DNA from: Pontibacter coccineus
GTDB taxonomy: Bacteria > Bacteroidota > Bacteroidia > Cytophagales > Hymenobacteraceae
DNA length: 64,000 nt
NCBI RefSeq assembly: GCF_030546575.1
Contig: NZ_JAUOTN010000009.1
Location: 1-64,000, forward strand
Reading direction: 5' to 3'
A program made the translations under genes and the position numbers. The notes under the pieces are model-generated. The model saw nothing but the letters and a program-made list of their open reading frames with translations, was not told the origin of the DNA and searched no databases. Shown one piece after another: positions 44,158 through 53,027 of this stretch. Each line of letters begins with the position of its first letter. Within the stretch, counting starts at the first letter, position 1.

Positions 44158-44865
44158 ATGGAAGGATACGAACTACCTGCTGAGGAGAAAATAATGATTA
44201 CCCACGAGTTGCTGAATCAGGAGTACAAGCCCCTCAGGCTTGATCCGCGCCGCAGCCACATGCACGAGCTGATTTCGACCATGCTCTCGCATCGTACCAA
44301 CCACAAAGACGAAGAGCAAGCTTTTTATACCATGATGGAGCGATTCGGGGACTGGGAAGGCGTAATGAACGCCCCTTTTGATGATCTGGCCGATGCCATC
44401 AGCACGACGCGCTACCCGGGGCAGAAGGTGCCGCAAATACAGGAGACGCTGCGCATCATCAAAGAGGAGCGGGGCGAGTTCAGCATCGATTTTCTGGAGC
44501 AGATGCCGGTGGAGGAAGCCATTGCCGGGCTGACGCGCCTGCCGGGCGTGGGGCTGAAGACGGCAACGCTCGTGCTGCTCTTTAACTTCAAAAAGCCGGT
44601 GCTGCCTGTGGATACACACGTGTTCCGGGTGAGCCAGCGGGTGGGGCTGATCGGAGCCAAGGTCACGGCCAACAAAGCCCACGACATCCTGCTCGACATG
44701 CTGCCCAAAGATGCGGTGGTGCTCTTCAACTTCCACAAGCACCTGCTCAAGCACGGACAGCAGATCTGCACCTGGTCCTACCCCAGGTGCGAGAAGTGTG
44801 TGCTGAACGGAATTTGCAATTACTACAACCAGGTACGGGCGAAGGGAATTGACAAGGCTGCCTGA
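44158..44865 (+). CDS. nth: Endonuclease III (base-excision DNA glycosylase/AP lyase)
   Basis: A 235-residue HhH-GPD glycosylase for oxidised pyrimidines. The hairpin motif LTRLPGVGLKTA carries the catalytic Lys, PVDTHVFRV the catalytic Asp, and the C-terminal CTWSYPRCEKCVLNGIC has the C-x6-C-x2-C-x5-C spacing of the 4Fe-4S cluster. It is about 25 residues longer than the E. coli enzyme at the N-terminus; an internal ATG at residue 12 may be the true start. A GGTATA array follows the gene. Confidence 0.93.
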   Translation: MEGYELPAEEKIMITHELLNQEYKPLRLDPRRSHMHELISTMLSHRTNHKDEEQAFYTMMERFGDWEGVMNAPFDDLADAISTTRYPGQKVPQIQETLRIIKEERGEFSIDFLEQMPVEEAIAGLTRLPGVGLKTATLVLLFNFKKPVLPVDTHVFRVSQRVGLIGAKVTANKAHDILLDMLPKDAVVLFNFHKHLLKHGQQICTWSYPRCEKCVLNGICNYYNQVRAKGIDKAA

Positions 44866-44904
44866 GGAAGACTGTACCTTGTAGCAGCCTTTAACCGGAA
44901 GACA

Positions 44905-44994
44905 GGTATAGGTATAGGTATAGGTATAGGTATAGGTATAGGTATAGGTATAGGTATAGGTATAGGTATAGGTATAGCGGCTATACCTATACCT
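44905..44994. repeat. Tandem GGTATA array (12 copies) ending in inverted copies
   Basis: Twelve exact GGTATA copies (44905-44976), then GCGG and two inverted copies (44983-44994). The last two direct copies and the inverted ones can fold as GGTATAGGTATAG-CGG-CTATACCTATACC with 13 perfect pairs (44965-44994). It lies between the convergent nth and serine hydrolase genes, where a terminator is expected. Confidence 0.95.
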
Positions 44995-45005
44995 GATCAG
45001 ACGCT

Positions 45006-46301
45006 TCAGTTATCTACCTCGCTCAGCACAGGCCGGGTATCCTGTTTGTCGCGTTTTTCATACTGTACCTGAAACGCTGACAGGTTGGGTTTGAACTTGC
45101 GTTCTCTCTTCAACTCGTGTTGGTAAATGATCTGCCCCAAGTGGTAGAGGAAAGGGTAGCCGAGCGTGTCGTAATCATATTTGCCATCGTTCAGCACGTC
45201 GTCGCTGTTCACATATACCGTGGCCGTGAGCATGTACTCCACCTGGTTTTCAAAATCCGCCACATACGAGACATCTGTCAGGAAACCATAAGACCAACCC
45301 ACTTTGTTGAACACCCGCACATGCTCGGGCATGCGGTGTGTGTTATCCCGGAAGAAGAACTTCACATAGCTGTCATAAAATAGGGTGGTATCGTACTTGG
45401 GGTAAGGCGTTTCGGAAGGGTACTGCGACAGGTAGCGGTACAGGAAATCGTAATCGTCTTCAGTGAGGTTGAAGCGTTGCTTTTTGGGTACGGAGGCCGG
45501 AAACATCACCGACTGCAGGAGTTGCTGCAGATCCTCCAGCGGGAGCTTGTTGTGCAATGTAAAGTCAAACGGTGCATGTACCAGGGTGTCGCGGCTGTCG
45601 TAATGCGCTTTGCCGAGTTTGATAACCTCGCTGAAGTCAATGGAATCAGTGTTGTAGAGCGCCGGCTGAGAATACCGGGTGCTGCCATCTTCATTTAAAA
45701 AGCGAACGGGGTTTGAGTGGCGGTTTTGCTCTGTCGTGAAGCCCATGAACTGGCGTACAATGCGGGAGTCTTTGTAGCCTTTCCGGTGGAGGTTCCGGTT
45801 AACTTCCTGCTGGCCTACAAACTGGTACAAACGGTTGTAAGGGTCGTTTTCGCTGATCAGCAGGGCCCGTTTGATAAAATGCGCGATGGAGGGCAGGCCA
45901 GTGGCCGAAGAAGCGTCTGTGTAAAGCGATGTCTGCCCCACCTGGCTGCTGTCAAACACAACAGGCGTGTGCTTGTCTATACCTTTCTTTCGGAGCGTGT
46001 TGAGCTTCTCCAGCGCCATGAAAGCCAGTGGCAGCTTAACCGTAGAGGCCGGGTTGAAGTAAAGATTGGGGTCGTGGTTGAAATAGTGGTTTTTGAAAGA
46101 AGGCTTGTTGTGCTTATCGCGGTTGATCTCGGTATAGATGATCTGCACGCGGTATTTTTCCGGGTCGCGGAGCAGCACGTTTACACTGTCGTTGGCTGCT
46201 TTTGTCAAAAGCTCCCTCAGAAAATCATCAGTTCTTTTTTGAGCCATAGAAGATTGATAGATGCAGAGCATCAAAGCTAAAAGAAGTAAACGTTTGGTCA
46301 T
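45006..46301 (-). CDS. Secreted serine hydrolase, class A beta-lactamase-like
   Basis: A 431-residue protein with a signal peptide (MTKRLLLLALMLCIYQ, cleavage near SMAQ). The acyl-enzyme motif is FNPASTVKLP (Ser86, Lys89), followed by ISENDPYNRLY as a probable second motif. The third motif, usually KTG, appears as FNKVGWSYGF. This is the fold of class A beta-lactamases and related penicillin-recognising enzymes, but the changed third motif and greater length argue against a classical beta-lactamase. A DD-peptidase or esterase role is possible. A truncated copy of its 5' end lies near 47152-47216. Confidence 0.82.
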   Translation of the reverse strand: MTKRLLLLALMLCIYQSSMAQKRTDDFLRELLTKAANDSVNVLLRDPEKYRVQIIYTEINRDKHNKPSFKNHYFNHDPNLYFNPASTVKLPLAFMALEKLNTLRKKGIDKHTPVVFDSSQVGQTSLYTDASSATGLPSIAHFIKRALLISENDPYNRLYQFVGQQEVNRNLHRKGYKDSRIVRQFMGFTTEQNRHSNPVRFLNEDGSTRYSQPALYNTDSIDFSEVIKLGKAHYDSRDTLVHAPFDFTLHNKLPLEDLQQLLQSVMFPASVPKKQRFNLTEDDYDFLYRYLSQYPSETPYPKYDTTLFYDSYVKFFFRDNTHRMPEHVRVFNKVGWSYGFLTDVSYVADFENQVEYMLTATVYVNSDDVLNDGKYDYDTLGYPFLYHLGQIIYQHELKRERKFKPNLSAFQVQYEKRDKQDTRPVLSEVDN

Positions 46302-46392
46302 ATGATGCCTGAGATTTGTTCAGAATTTGTAACAGATGCTCTCCCGAACAGGTAAGGTCGTTTCATTCTAAGAAAACACGCTCAAATTTACT

Positions 46393-46486
46393 GTCATTCT
46401 GTTAAGAAACTTGGTTAAAATAGAGGGCCCCTTCCCCCGGGAGGTTAAGCCCATACTATTTGCTACCAAGATCCTTCCAGGATGAC
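46393..46486. repeat. Candidate dispersed intergenic element with GTCATTCT/AGGATGAC ends
   Basis: The 338-base gap 46302-46639 holds no gene. Within it, GTCATTCT at 46393 and AGGATGAC at 46479 are inverted ends (7 of 8 pairs), and the inner part TTTGCTACCAAGATCCTTCC resembles intergenic repeats of this end sequence that I have seen in Bacteroidota genomes. The rest of the gap has GC-rich inverted bits near 46515 and an AGGTATAGC word near 46601. Confidence 0.4.
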
Positions 46487-46639
46487 AAAAAAAGTAGAAT
46501 GAAAAGGCCCTGCCCGAACAGGGGGCATGTTTTACTGGTTTAAAGAACAGCGCTAAACTAACTATCAGCTGGTTTCAAGCCAAAGTTTTTCAACAGCCAG
46601 GTATAGCATTCAGCACGCCTTTTGAGAGATCTCATACCG

Positions 46640-47158
46640 CTACAAGTGAAGTTTCATCATGATATCGGTTTGCTCGTCATCACCTAGTTTGAAAACATGC
46701 TTGTCAAACTCAACAAAGCCATTCTTCTTATAAAAATGGATCGCTCTTGGGTTTTCTTCCCAAACGCCCAGCCAAACATACCCGGCCTTCATTTGCCGTG
46801 CCATATGGATGGCATGATCATAAAGCAGTTGCCCCACACGTTTCCCGTGATATTCCTTCAGCACATAGATCCGCTCTATTTCAAGACCGTTATCGTCTTT
46901 CAGTTCCGTCTGCGCAAGGCCGGAGTTCACTTTTAAGTAACCGACTACTCTATTGTCAACTGTCGCGAAATAGAACTCTGAGTTTTGGTCACTGAGTTCA
47001 GCCGTCAGTTTTTCAACTGCTAATTCTTCTTCCAGATACTTTTTCATATCCTCTGCCGAATTCTTAGCTGAGAACGTTTCAGAAAAGGTCTGTCTGCTGA
47101 TTTGTTGCAGTTGGTCAAGGTCGTCTTGCGTGACTCTTTTTATTTCACAATTCATCAA
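46640..47158 (-). CDS. GNAT-family N-acetyltransferase
   Basis: A 172-residue acetyltransferase. Acetyl-CoA-binding motif A reads IERIYVLKEYHGKRVGQLLYDHAI, followed by the WEENPRAIHFYKKNGFVEFDKH C-terminal signature. The acceptor is unknown; small polyamines, amino acids or peptides are typical. The start codon lies directly after a decayed copy of the serine hydrolase signal region, which suggests this gene was joined to, or inserted beside, a duplicated 5' fragment. Confidence 0.9.
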   Translation of the reverse strand: MMNCEIKRVTQDDLDQLQQISRQTFSETFSAKNSAEDMKKYLEEELAVEKLTAELSDQNSEFYFATVDNRVVGYLKVNSGLAQTELKDDNGLEIERIYVLKEYHGKRVGQLLYDHAIHMARQMKAGYVWLGVWEENPRAIHFYKKNGFVEFDKHVFKLGDDEQTDIMMKLHL

Positions 47159-47216
47159 TTCTTTTTTGCTCCATGGAAAGCTGGAAGATGCAAAGACGTA
47201 ATGCTAAGAGAAGTAA
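47152..47216 (-). pseudogene. Truncated copy of the serine hydrolase 5' end
   Basis: Reading the minus strand from 47216, the frame gives LLLLALRLCIFQLSMEQKRI and then D-E-L-stop. The start of the serine hydrolase at 46301 gives LLLLALMLCIYQSSMAQKRT in the same place. Nucleotide agreement is roughly 75 percent over about 65 bases by eye. The copy lacks a start codon and ends in the first codons of the GNAT gene, so it is a remnant. Confidence 0.65.
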
Positions 47217-47283
47217 ATAGCTGTAGGTATAGCGAACGGGGCGGTACTGTAAAATTTATCCCTACAGGTAAGCCGCATTCTCC

Positions 47284-47613
47284 TCAGCTTCTCGGGGCAT
47301 AGTAAATAATGCAGACGCCTAACAGGGCTATCAAGGCTCCGATGATGTCGTACTTGTCAGGCGAATAGTCGTCGAATTTCATTGACCACAGCAAGGACAT
47401 GACAATGAAGACCCCTCCATAGGTAGCATAAACTCTGGCGAAGTTCTGGGTTTGAAAGGTTGCTACCACTCCGTAGAGCGCCAGAATTATTCCGCCTGCC
47501 AGGCCATACCAGGCCGGCTTTCCTTCTTTCAGCCAGAGCCAGATCAGGTAGCCACCGCCTATCTCGCAGAGCCCTGCCAGTATAAAAATCGGAATTGATT
47601 TTAGAAAAGTCAT
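47284..47613 (-). CDS. YnfA-family membrane protein
   Basis: A 109-residue protein with four membrane helices. It matches the YnfA (UPF0060) family well: [35 protein letters not shown] and [19 protein letters not shown]. YnfA-type proteins resemble small multidrug transporters, and an efflux role has been suggested for some. Single gene. The 202-base gap upstream to 47815 has one TATACCT word and a small open frame I do not call. Confidence 0.93.
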   Translation of the reverse strand: MTFLKSIPIFILAGLCEIGGGYLIWLWLKEGKPAWYGLAGGIILALYGVVATFQTQNFARVYATYGGVFIVMSLLWSMKFDDYSPDKYDIIGALIALLGVCIIYYAPRS

Positions 47614-47815
47614 CTCAAGTTGGGTTATGCTTACAAATTACTGGTTGTTCTTCTTGTCTTTTTAGGCTGCCTATACCTGCTCTACAGAAGTAGCCGTCAA
47701 TCCTGTCTGCCTGGTTGAGTCTATTCCCCAGAAGGGACCTTGCCCTTCTCATACTCCTGTTGCAACCTGGTCTTTTACATACAGTTAAGCCTTCCAATCG
47801 CATCTCAGTGTCAGG

Positions 47816-48586
47816 CTAGCTATTGCGGGAAGCTGGTTTTACCCCAAAGTATTTCCACAGGTATACCTCGTATTCAGTTGCGTCTTTCAACGTAATTTCC
47901 CTGGTAAGGTCACCTTCTTTTAGCTTGAGTTTGTTCTCTGTGAGTGTGATGCGGCCTTGTTCGGTGGGGCGCGTGATCATGCTGCGCTGCCTGAAGTGGG
48001 AACCGGGATCGGTCTGGTGAAAGTGACACATGCCGGCAAATTCATCAAACGCCCTTTCAGTTTTTTGGAAGATGTATTCGGGCAGGATCTCGCCCTTCTC
48101 AACGCGACTTACCCGGTAATAGCTTTCATCATACATGTCGAAGACGTAATTGCCCCGCGCATCAGCTTGTACCTTGTTCAACTCCATCTTCAGTGGCGCA
48201 AAACTAAATTCCCCGAACCCGACATCGGTCAGATACTCTTCTCCCGCTATGGTTACCAGCAAGGCCAGATGATCATACTCCGGGGAGTAGGTGCCATCGC
48301 TGCTGGAATAGACTTTTGCAGAAATCCGCCTGACCTCAAAACCGAGAGCCCTGAGTAATTCAAAGTACAAACCGTTCAGTTCGTAGCAGAAACCGCCTCG
48401 CTTCTGCAGCACCACCTTGTCAAAGATCTTTTCAGCATCCAGTTCGATCGCAATACCGTGGTGGATGTCCAGATTTTCGAAAGGAACAGCTAACAAATGG
48501 CGCTTCTGCAGTTGCTGTAGCACGGCAAGGATCGGCTGCAGTTTCCCGGTGTATCCGATGCGCTCCAGGTAGGCGGTGTAGTTCAT
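47816..48586 (-). CDS. Arylamine N-acetyltransferase
   Basis: A 256-residue enzyme that moves acetyl groups from acetyl-CoA to arylamines or hydrazines. The Cys-His-Asp triad is visible: Cys67 in KRGGFCYELNG, His106 in EYDHLALL and Asp121 in LTDVGFGE. The N-terminal YLERIGYTGKL and PFENLDIH segments are standard. Physiological acceptor unknown. Confidence 0.95.
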   Translation of the reverse strand: MNYTAYLERIGYTGKLQPILAVLQQLQKRHLLAVPFENLDIHHGIAIELDAEKIFDKVVLQKRGGFCYELNGLYFELLRALGFEVRRISAKVYSSSDGTYSPEYDHLALLVTIAGEEYLTDVGFGEFSFAPLKMELNKVQADARGNYVFDMYDESYYRVSRVEKGEILPEYIFQKTERAFDEFAGMCHFHQTDPGSHFRQRSMITRPTEQGRITLTENKLKLKEGDLTREITLKDATEYEVYLWKYFGVKPASRNS

Positions 48587-48695
48587 GTGCTTTGATGTTA
48601 TGCTCTTTTCTTACAACAGGTATAAGCTTTTTACTCAGTAAGCTATACGTTCTGCCATACCCTGGTACCTGCCCATCCGCTTCTGAAAGTCTTGA

Positions 48696-49595
48696 TCAAC
48701 TGATTTGTGCATATTCCAGCCGCACCTCGTTCTCCTTAACCTCCAGCCTCGCCTTCCGGCCGCATACCAGCGCCAGGTTGTCCGGCTCGTGGCCGGTCGG
48801 GAAGCCGTAGCAAACGGGGTAGTGATACTTGCCGCTGTGCTCGGCGATGATCTCGTAGGCGTCTTTGCCGAATGGGATGGCGTTGTCTTTCATGTCGCTG
48901 AAGTGGCCGACGATTAGGCCTGCCAGGTCTTGTAACTTGCCAGCGCGGTCGAGGTGCACCATCATGCGGTCGATGCTGTAGAGGTACTCATCCACGTCTT
49001 CCAGAAACAGGATCTTGCCTTTTGTGCTGAAGTCGGAGCTAGTGCCGGAGACGTTGTGCAGAAGCGCCAGGTTTCCGCCGATCAGCTGGCCTTCGGCTAT
49101 ACCTGTGCGGTTAAAGGCGTGCGGCGCGGCGCTGTAGCTGAGCTCCTCCCCGAAGAGCACGCGGCGCAGACTGTCCAGCGCTTCTTCCGTGCCTTTCGGG
49201 AAAAGCAAAGGCATGATGCCGTGCACGCTCTCTATACCTAAACTGTGGATGTGGCAAAGGAGGGAGGTGATATCGCTGAAGCCCACTACCCATTTCGGAT
49301 GCTTTTGAAAATGGCTGAAGTCCACCTGGTCGAGGATGCGGGTGGTGCCGTAGCCGCCGCGAGCGCAGATGATGGCTTTGATGTCGGGGCGGTCGAGGGC
49401 CTGCTGCAGGTCCTGTAGGCGCAGCGCATCGTCGCCGGCAAACACACCGTACTGCGCCCCCACCGTCGGGCCAACTTCCACTTCCAGTCCCCAGCCCTGC
49501 AGTATGTCAATGGCGGCGGCAATGTCTTCGTAACTGATAAGGCGGGCGGTGGCGATGATGGCGATTTTGTCGCCGGGCTGCAGGGGTGTGATCAT
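48696..49595 (-). CDS. LD-carboxypeptidase (peptidase family S66)
   Basis: A 299-residue LdcA-type peptidase that removes the terminal D-Ala from murein tetrapeptides in the cytoplasm during cell-wall recycling. The nucleophile Ser107 lies in VGFSDITSLL, the Glu in LFLEDVDEYLYSIDRM and the His in LIVGHFSDM. The N-terminal PLQPGDKIAIIATA is typical. It is divergent from the AbgT-family transporter at 49762, with a 166-base shared gap containing AAAATTTGC/GCAAAATTTT-type near inverted repeats. Confidence 0.93.
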   Translation of the reverse strand: MITPLQPGDKIAIIATARLISYEDIAAAIDILQGWGLEVEVGPTVGAQYGVFAGDDALRLQDLQQALDRPDIKAIICARGGYGTTRILDQVDFSHFQKHPKWVVGFSDITSLLCHIHSLGIESVHGIMPLLFPKGTEEALDSLRRVLFGEELSYSAAPHAFNRTGIAEGQLIGGNLALLHNVSGTSSDFSTKGKILFLEDVDEYLYSIDRMMVHLDRAGKLQDLAGLIVGHFSDMKDNAIPFGKDAYEIIAEHSGKYHYPVCYGFPTGHEPDNLALVCGRKARLEVKENEVRLEYAQIS

Positions 49596-49761
49596 GGGGA
49601 AAGCTTTTTTGATGATAAACGAAGGTATGGCTTTTTGCTAAAATTTGCGAGGCTGCAAAATTTTGAGCAATTTCGGAAGCCCGTTTTAGCTGACTTCGGC
49701 TGCACGTCCGGCACCTATACCTAACTAAGCGGTGTGCGGGCGGGAAACTAAAAAACTTTTT

Positions 49762-51294
49762 ATGACCCAACTTAAGACAAAAAAGTCAGGGATTGACAAA
49801 TTCCTGTCGGTGGTGGAACGTATTGGTAATGCCCTGCCGCACCCCGCCACGCTATTTGCCGGCTTCGCTCTACTCGTGATCATCCTATCGTGGGTGGCCA
49901 GCCTCTTCGACATGGCCGTGGTGCACCCGGGCACAGGGCAGACCATAACACCGGTCAACCTGCTGTCCACCGAAGGCCTGCACATGATCCTAACGCGCAT
50001 GGTCACTAACTTCACCGACTTCGCCCCACTGGGCACGGTGCTCGTTTCTTTGCTAGGTATAGGTATAGCCGAAGGCACCGGCCTGATCGGTGCGGTGCTG
50101 CGTTTGGTGGTGCTGTCCTCGCCGAAGCGCCTGCTTACCTTCGTGATCGTGTTTGCCGGTGTGATGTCCAACACGGCTTCTGAAGTGGGCTATGTGCTGC
50201 TGGTGCCGCTGGCGGCGGTAATCTTTTTGGCGGCCGGTCGTCATCCGCTGGCTGGTCTGGCTGCGGCATTTGCCGGTGTGTCGGGTGGTTACAGCGCCAA
50301 CCTGCTGCTGGGTACCATCGACCCGCTGCTGGCCGGTCTGTCAACAGAGGCTGCCCGCATCATTGACCCGAACTATACCGTGAATCCGGCGGCTAACTAC
50401 TATTTCATGTTCGTGTCTACTTTCATAGTGGCAGGCCTGGGTACCTGGGTGACGGAAAAAATCGTGATTCCGAGGCTGGGAGAGTATAACGGCGATGAAA
50501 AGCCGCAAAGCATCGATCGCCTAAACAGTCAGGAGAAGCGCGGCCTGCTATACGCGACCATCGCTATTCTCCTGTCCACCGCTTTTGTGTTGGGCGGCCT
50601 GCTGCCAGAAGACGGCTACCTGCGCAACCCGGAAACCGGCGAGGTGCTCAACTCGCCTTTCATGTCAGGCATCGTGGCCTTCATTTTCCTGCTTTCTGCC
50701 ATTGCAGGTATAGCGTACGGCATCGGCGCCAAGAGCATCAAAAACGATAGCGACGTGATGCGTGGCATGTCCAAATCCATGGAAACGCTGGGCTCGTACA
50801 TCGTGCTCGTGTTCTTTGCAGCACAGTTCGTGGCCTACTTCAACTGGACGAACTTGGGCCTGATTCTGGCCATCAATGGGGCGGACGTGCTGAAGACCCT
50901 GGGCCTGAGCGGTATTCCATTGATGATCATGTTCATCCTGGTGTCGGCCTCCATCAACATGATTATGGGCTCTGCCTCAGCCAAATGGGCGATCATGGCG
51001 CCGGTGTTCATCCCGATGTTCATGTTGCTGGGCTATACGCCGGAGTTTACGCAAACCGCCTACCGCATTGGCGACAGCGTGACCAACATTATCTCGCCGA
51101 TGATGTCGTACTTTGCCCTGATCGTGGCCTTTATCCAGCGCTACGACAAAAAAGCAGGTATAGGCACCGTTATCTCGACCATGTTGCCATACTCCATTGT
51201 GTTCCTGATCGGCTGGACCATCCTGTTCATCATCTGGATATTGCTGGGCCTGCCGGTAGGGCCGGGCTCTGAGTTGTATATGCCACAACCATAA
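49762..51294 (+). CDS. AbgT-family transporter
   Basis: About 510 residues from the ATG at 49762; an earlier in-frame ATG adds ten polar residues. About 11-13 membrane segments, with the family segments [55 protein letters not shown] and [16 protein letters not shown]. coli AbgT imports p-aminobenzoyl-glutamate, and other members export sulfonamides or antimetabolites; the substrate here is unknown. The coding region carries several AGGTATAG words, two of them in tandem at Gly-Ile-Gly-Ile near 50055. Confidence 0.94.
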   Translation: MTQLKTKKSGIDKFLSVVERIGNALPHPATLFAGFALLVIILSWVASLFDMAVVHPGTGQTITPVNLLSTEGLHMILTRMVTNFTDFAPLGTVLVSLLGIGIAEGTGLIGAVLRLVVLSSPKRLLTFVIVFAGVMSNTASEVGYVLLVPLAAVIFLAAGRHPLAGLAAAFAGVSGGYSANLLLGTIDPLLAGLSTEAARIIDPNYTVNPAANYYFMFVSTFIVAGLGTWVTEKIVIPRLGEYNGDEKPQSIDRLNSQEKRGLLYATIAILLSTAFVLGGLLPEDGYLRNPETGEVLNSPFMSGIVAFIFLLSAIAGIAYGIGAKSIKNDSDVMRGMSKSMETLGSYIVLVFFAAQFVAYFNWTNLGLILAINGADVLKTLGLSGIPLMIMFILVSASINMIMGSASAKWAIMAPVFIPMFMLLGYTPEFTQTAYRIGDSVTNIISPMMSYFALIVAFIQRYDKKAGIGTVISTMLPYSIVFLIGWTILFIIWILLGLPVGPGSELYMPQP

Positions 51295-51312
51295 TAGGTA
51301 TACTATCCACAT

Positions 51313-51354
51313 AAAAAGAGCCGATGCAGTTTTATACCTGCAGCGGCTCTTTTT
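51313..51354. terminator. Bidirectional terminator between AbgT and beta-barrel genes
   Basis: Arms AAAAAGAGCCG / CGGCTCTTTTT, with inner TGCAG/CTGCA pairs; a TATACCTG word lies in the loop. It stands between convergent genes. Confidence 0.9.
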
Positions 51355-51381
51355 TTATAAGCTCAAGGCTACAACCTATAC

Positions 51382-51984
51382 CTAGAACAATTTCAGGCCC
51401 ACACTCACTAAGATCTGCTTATTGGCTAGATCGTAGTTGCTCTGATTGGCGGGGTCATCGTAGTTGCGGCTGATGTGCTCGTAGCGCACGTCCAGGGTCA
51501 GGCGCTGGATGTCGAGGCCTACACCTGCCTGGTAACCCCAGTCAGAGTTCTCCATAAAGCTCTTGATGTTCTGCCCATCCTGGCGCGCGCTCAGCAGCGT
51601 GGAGGCCACCGGTCCTGCCTGCAAACGCACCACATTGCCAAGGCTTATACCTGCCATAATGGGCACGTCGAGGCGGTTAAACTTAATATCGGCTACACGG
51701 CTAGCGAGCGTGGCATTGGGGTTGGATTCCAGGCGGCCGCCTGTCTGCGTAAAGATCGCTTCGGGTTGAACAAACAGGCCCAAAATATTGATGCGGGCAA
51801 ATGCGCCGGCATGATAGCTGGTCACAGATTCCTTTTTGGCATACTCAGCCGGGTTGCTGGTCACATCACGTACGCTCACGCTCGAAGAGCCTACACCTGC
51901 TTTAAGTCCACCCGTCAGGAACTGCGCCTGCGCTGCCGTACTGAGAGCGAACAGCGCGAATATAGTTAGCACTAAGTTTTTCAT
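51382..51984 (-). CDS. PorT-type small outer-membrane beta-barrel protein
   Basis: About 200 residues from the ATG at 51984, which gives a clean signal peptide (MKNLVLTIFALFALSTAAQA); the upstream ATG adds 22 unlike residues. The mature protein opens FLTGGLKAGVGSS and continues in beta strands with aromatic ends to a terminal VSVGLKLF. This is the form of PorT-like outer membrane proteins with eight or so strands. Role unknown. The 292-base upstream gap has AT-rich DNA and two AGGTATA/TATACCT words. Confidence 0.85.
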   Translation of the reverse strand: MKNLVLTIFALFALSTAAQAQFLTGGLKAGVGSSSVSVRDVTSNPAEYAKKESVTSYHAGAFARINILGLFVQPEAIFTQTGGRLESNPNATLASRVADIKFNRLDVPIMAGISLGNVVRLQAGPVASTLLSARQDGQNIKSFMENSDWGYQAGVGLDIQRLTLDVRYEHISRNYDDPANQSNYDLANKQILVSVGLKLF

Positions 51985-52276
51985 AGCTATATGATTAAAT
52001 TCTACATGGTTAACCTTGGCCAAAGCGGCACAGGTATAACGAATAGTCAATAGCCTTTTAGTACGTAACCGTGTGAATATAGGGTGTATGGTATTGTATT
52101 CTGGTATTATTTATATATTTAACTGGCTGAATGGTTCCAACTCCATGGGCTTAAGAAGGGTAGATCTATCAGCTATACCTCTGCCTCAAAATGATTCCCG
52201 ACTGGTTGACAGGTGCAAAGAAATAGGCAGCACTGCTGTGCCCGGAATCTAACCTTTTGCCATGGCAGTGGCGAAG

Positions 52277-52708
52277 CTATACCTCAACATCAGGTATAGC
52301 TTCGGAGTTGATCAGGCTATCATCTGCTTCGATTATAGCAGTAGCCTCTATCTCCACGAGTTGCTCCGGCCTGATGAGGGCACTGACCTGCACCATGGTA
52401 GCAGCGGGTTTTATCTCGCTGAAGGACTCCCCGTGGGCGCGACCTACCGCTTCCCACTGGCTGATATCGGTTACAAAGATGCGCGTTCTCACCACCTGCT
52501 GCAGCGTGGCACCGGCCTCCTGCAGGGCTTTCTCTATCTTATGCAGAATAAACCGGGTCTGCTCGTACGCATTGCCTATACCTATCACCTGATCCCCATC
52601 CATGGCTGTCGTGCCCGCCACTTCTACCACATTGCCCACGCGCACCGCACGGCTATACCCAATGGTGCTTTCCCATACAGCGCCGGAGGAAATGTTCTGT
52701 CTTTTCAT
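52277..52708 (-). CDS. RidA/YjgF-family protein
   Basis: About 143 residues from the ATG at 52708; upstream in-frame sequence is low-complexity repeat DNA. The fold signs of the imine deaminase family are there: SSGAVWESTIGYSRAVRVGNVVEVAGTTA, EQTRFILHKIEKALQEAG and VVRTRIFVTDI. RidA members hydrolyse reactive enamines/imines from PLP enzymes. The usual catalytic Arg is present in VVRTRIF. The family also includes members with unknown roles. Confidence 0.9.
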   Translation of the reverse strand: MKRQNISSGAVWESTIGYSRAVRVGNVVEVAGTTAMDGDQVIGIGNAYEQTRFILHKIEKALQEAGATLQQVVRTRIFVTDISQWEAVGRAHGESFSEIKPAATMVQVSALIRPEQLVEIEATAIIEADDSLINSEAIPDVEV

Positions 52709-52717
52709 AATTGGAGG

Positions 52718-52772
52718 AGTTTTTAGAGTTAGACAAGTTAGAAAGTTAGAAGAGTAAAAAGTTAGAAAGTTG
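52718..52772. repeat. Left outer repeat A (AGTTAGAAAGTT tract)
   Basis: Low-complexity tract with repeated AGTTAGAAAGTT units. An inverted imperfect counterpart lies at 54121-54178 on the other side of the radical SAM gene. Confidence 0.7.
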
Positions 52773-52880
52773 TGATGTAATGACGTCACAGTGTAACATC
52801 GCGGTAGAATGGCAAAATAGCGACTTGTTTGGATCTTGCAGGAAAATCCCCTTTTCCCAGTGGTGGTTTAATCGTGCCCC

Positions 52881-52920
52881 CAACCATTTAACAATTCAAC
52901 CATTTAACAATTTAATCAAT
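52881..52920. repeat. Left inner repeat B (CAACCATTTAACAATT, twice)
   Basis: Two near copies of CAACCATTTAACAATT in tandem. The inverted counterpart lies directly after the radical SAM gene at 54002-54042. Confidence 0.75.
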
Positions 52921-53000
52921 AAATATACAGATTCTCATTAGCAGGATCAGGTATTTCGAATCCCGGCCTACTTCTATACCTGATACTCGGGCAGAATCCT

Positions 53001-53008
53001 TAATTTTG
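53001..53008 (+). promoter_or_regulatory. -7 box (TAATTTTG) of the radical SAM gene
   Basis: Exact TAnnTTTG match 19 bases before the ATG, giving a very short leader. No -33 TTTG is seen; a TATACCT word lies close upstream. Confidence 0.5.
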
Positions 53009-53027
53009 AGTAAACAATCACCCCCGG

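Noticed and set aside
47615-47803. 62-codon open frame between YnfA and the N-acetyltransferase genes
   Set aside because: Unusual Arg/Cys-rich composition, no motif and no promoter.
52940-52975. TTCGAATCC stretch resembling a tRNA T-loop
   Set aside because: No acceptor or anticodon arm can be formed around it.
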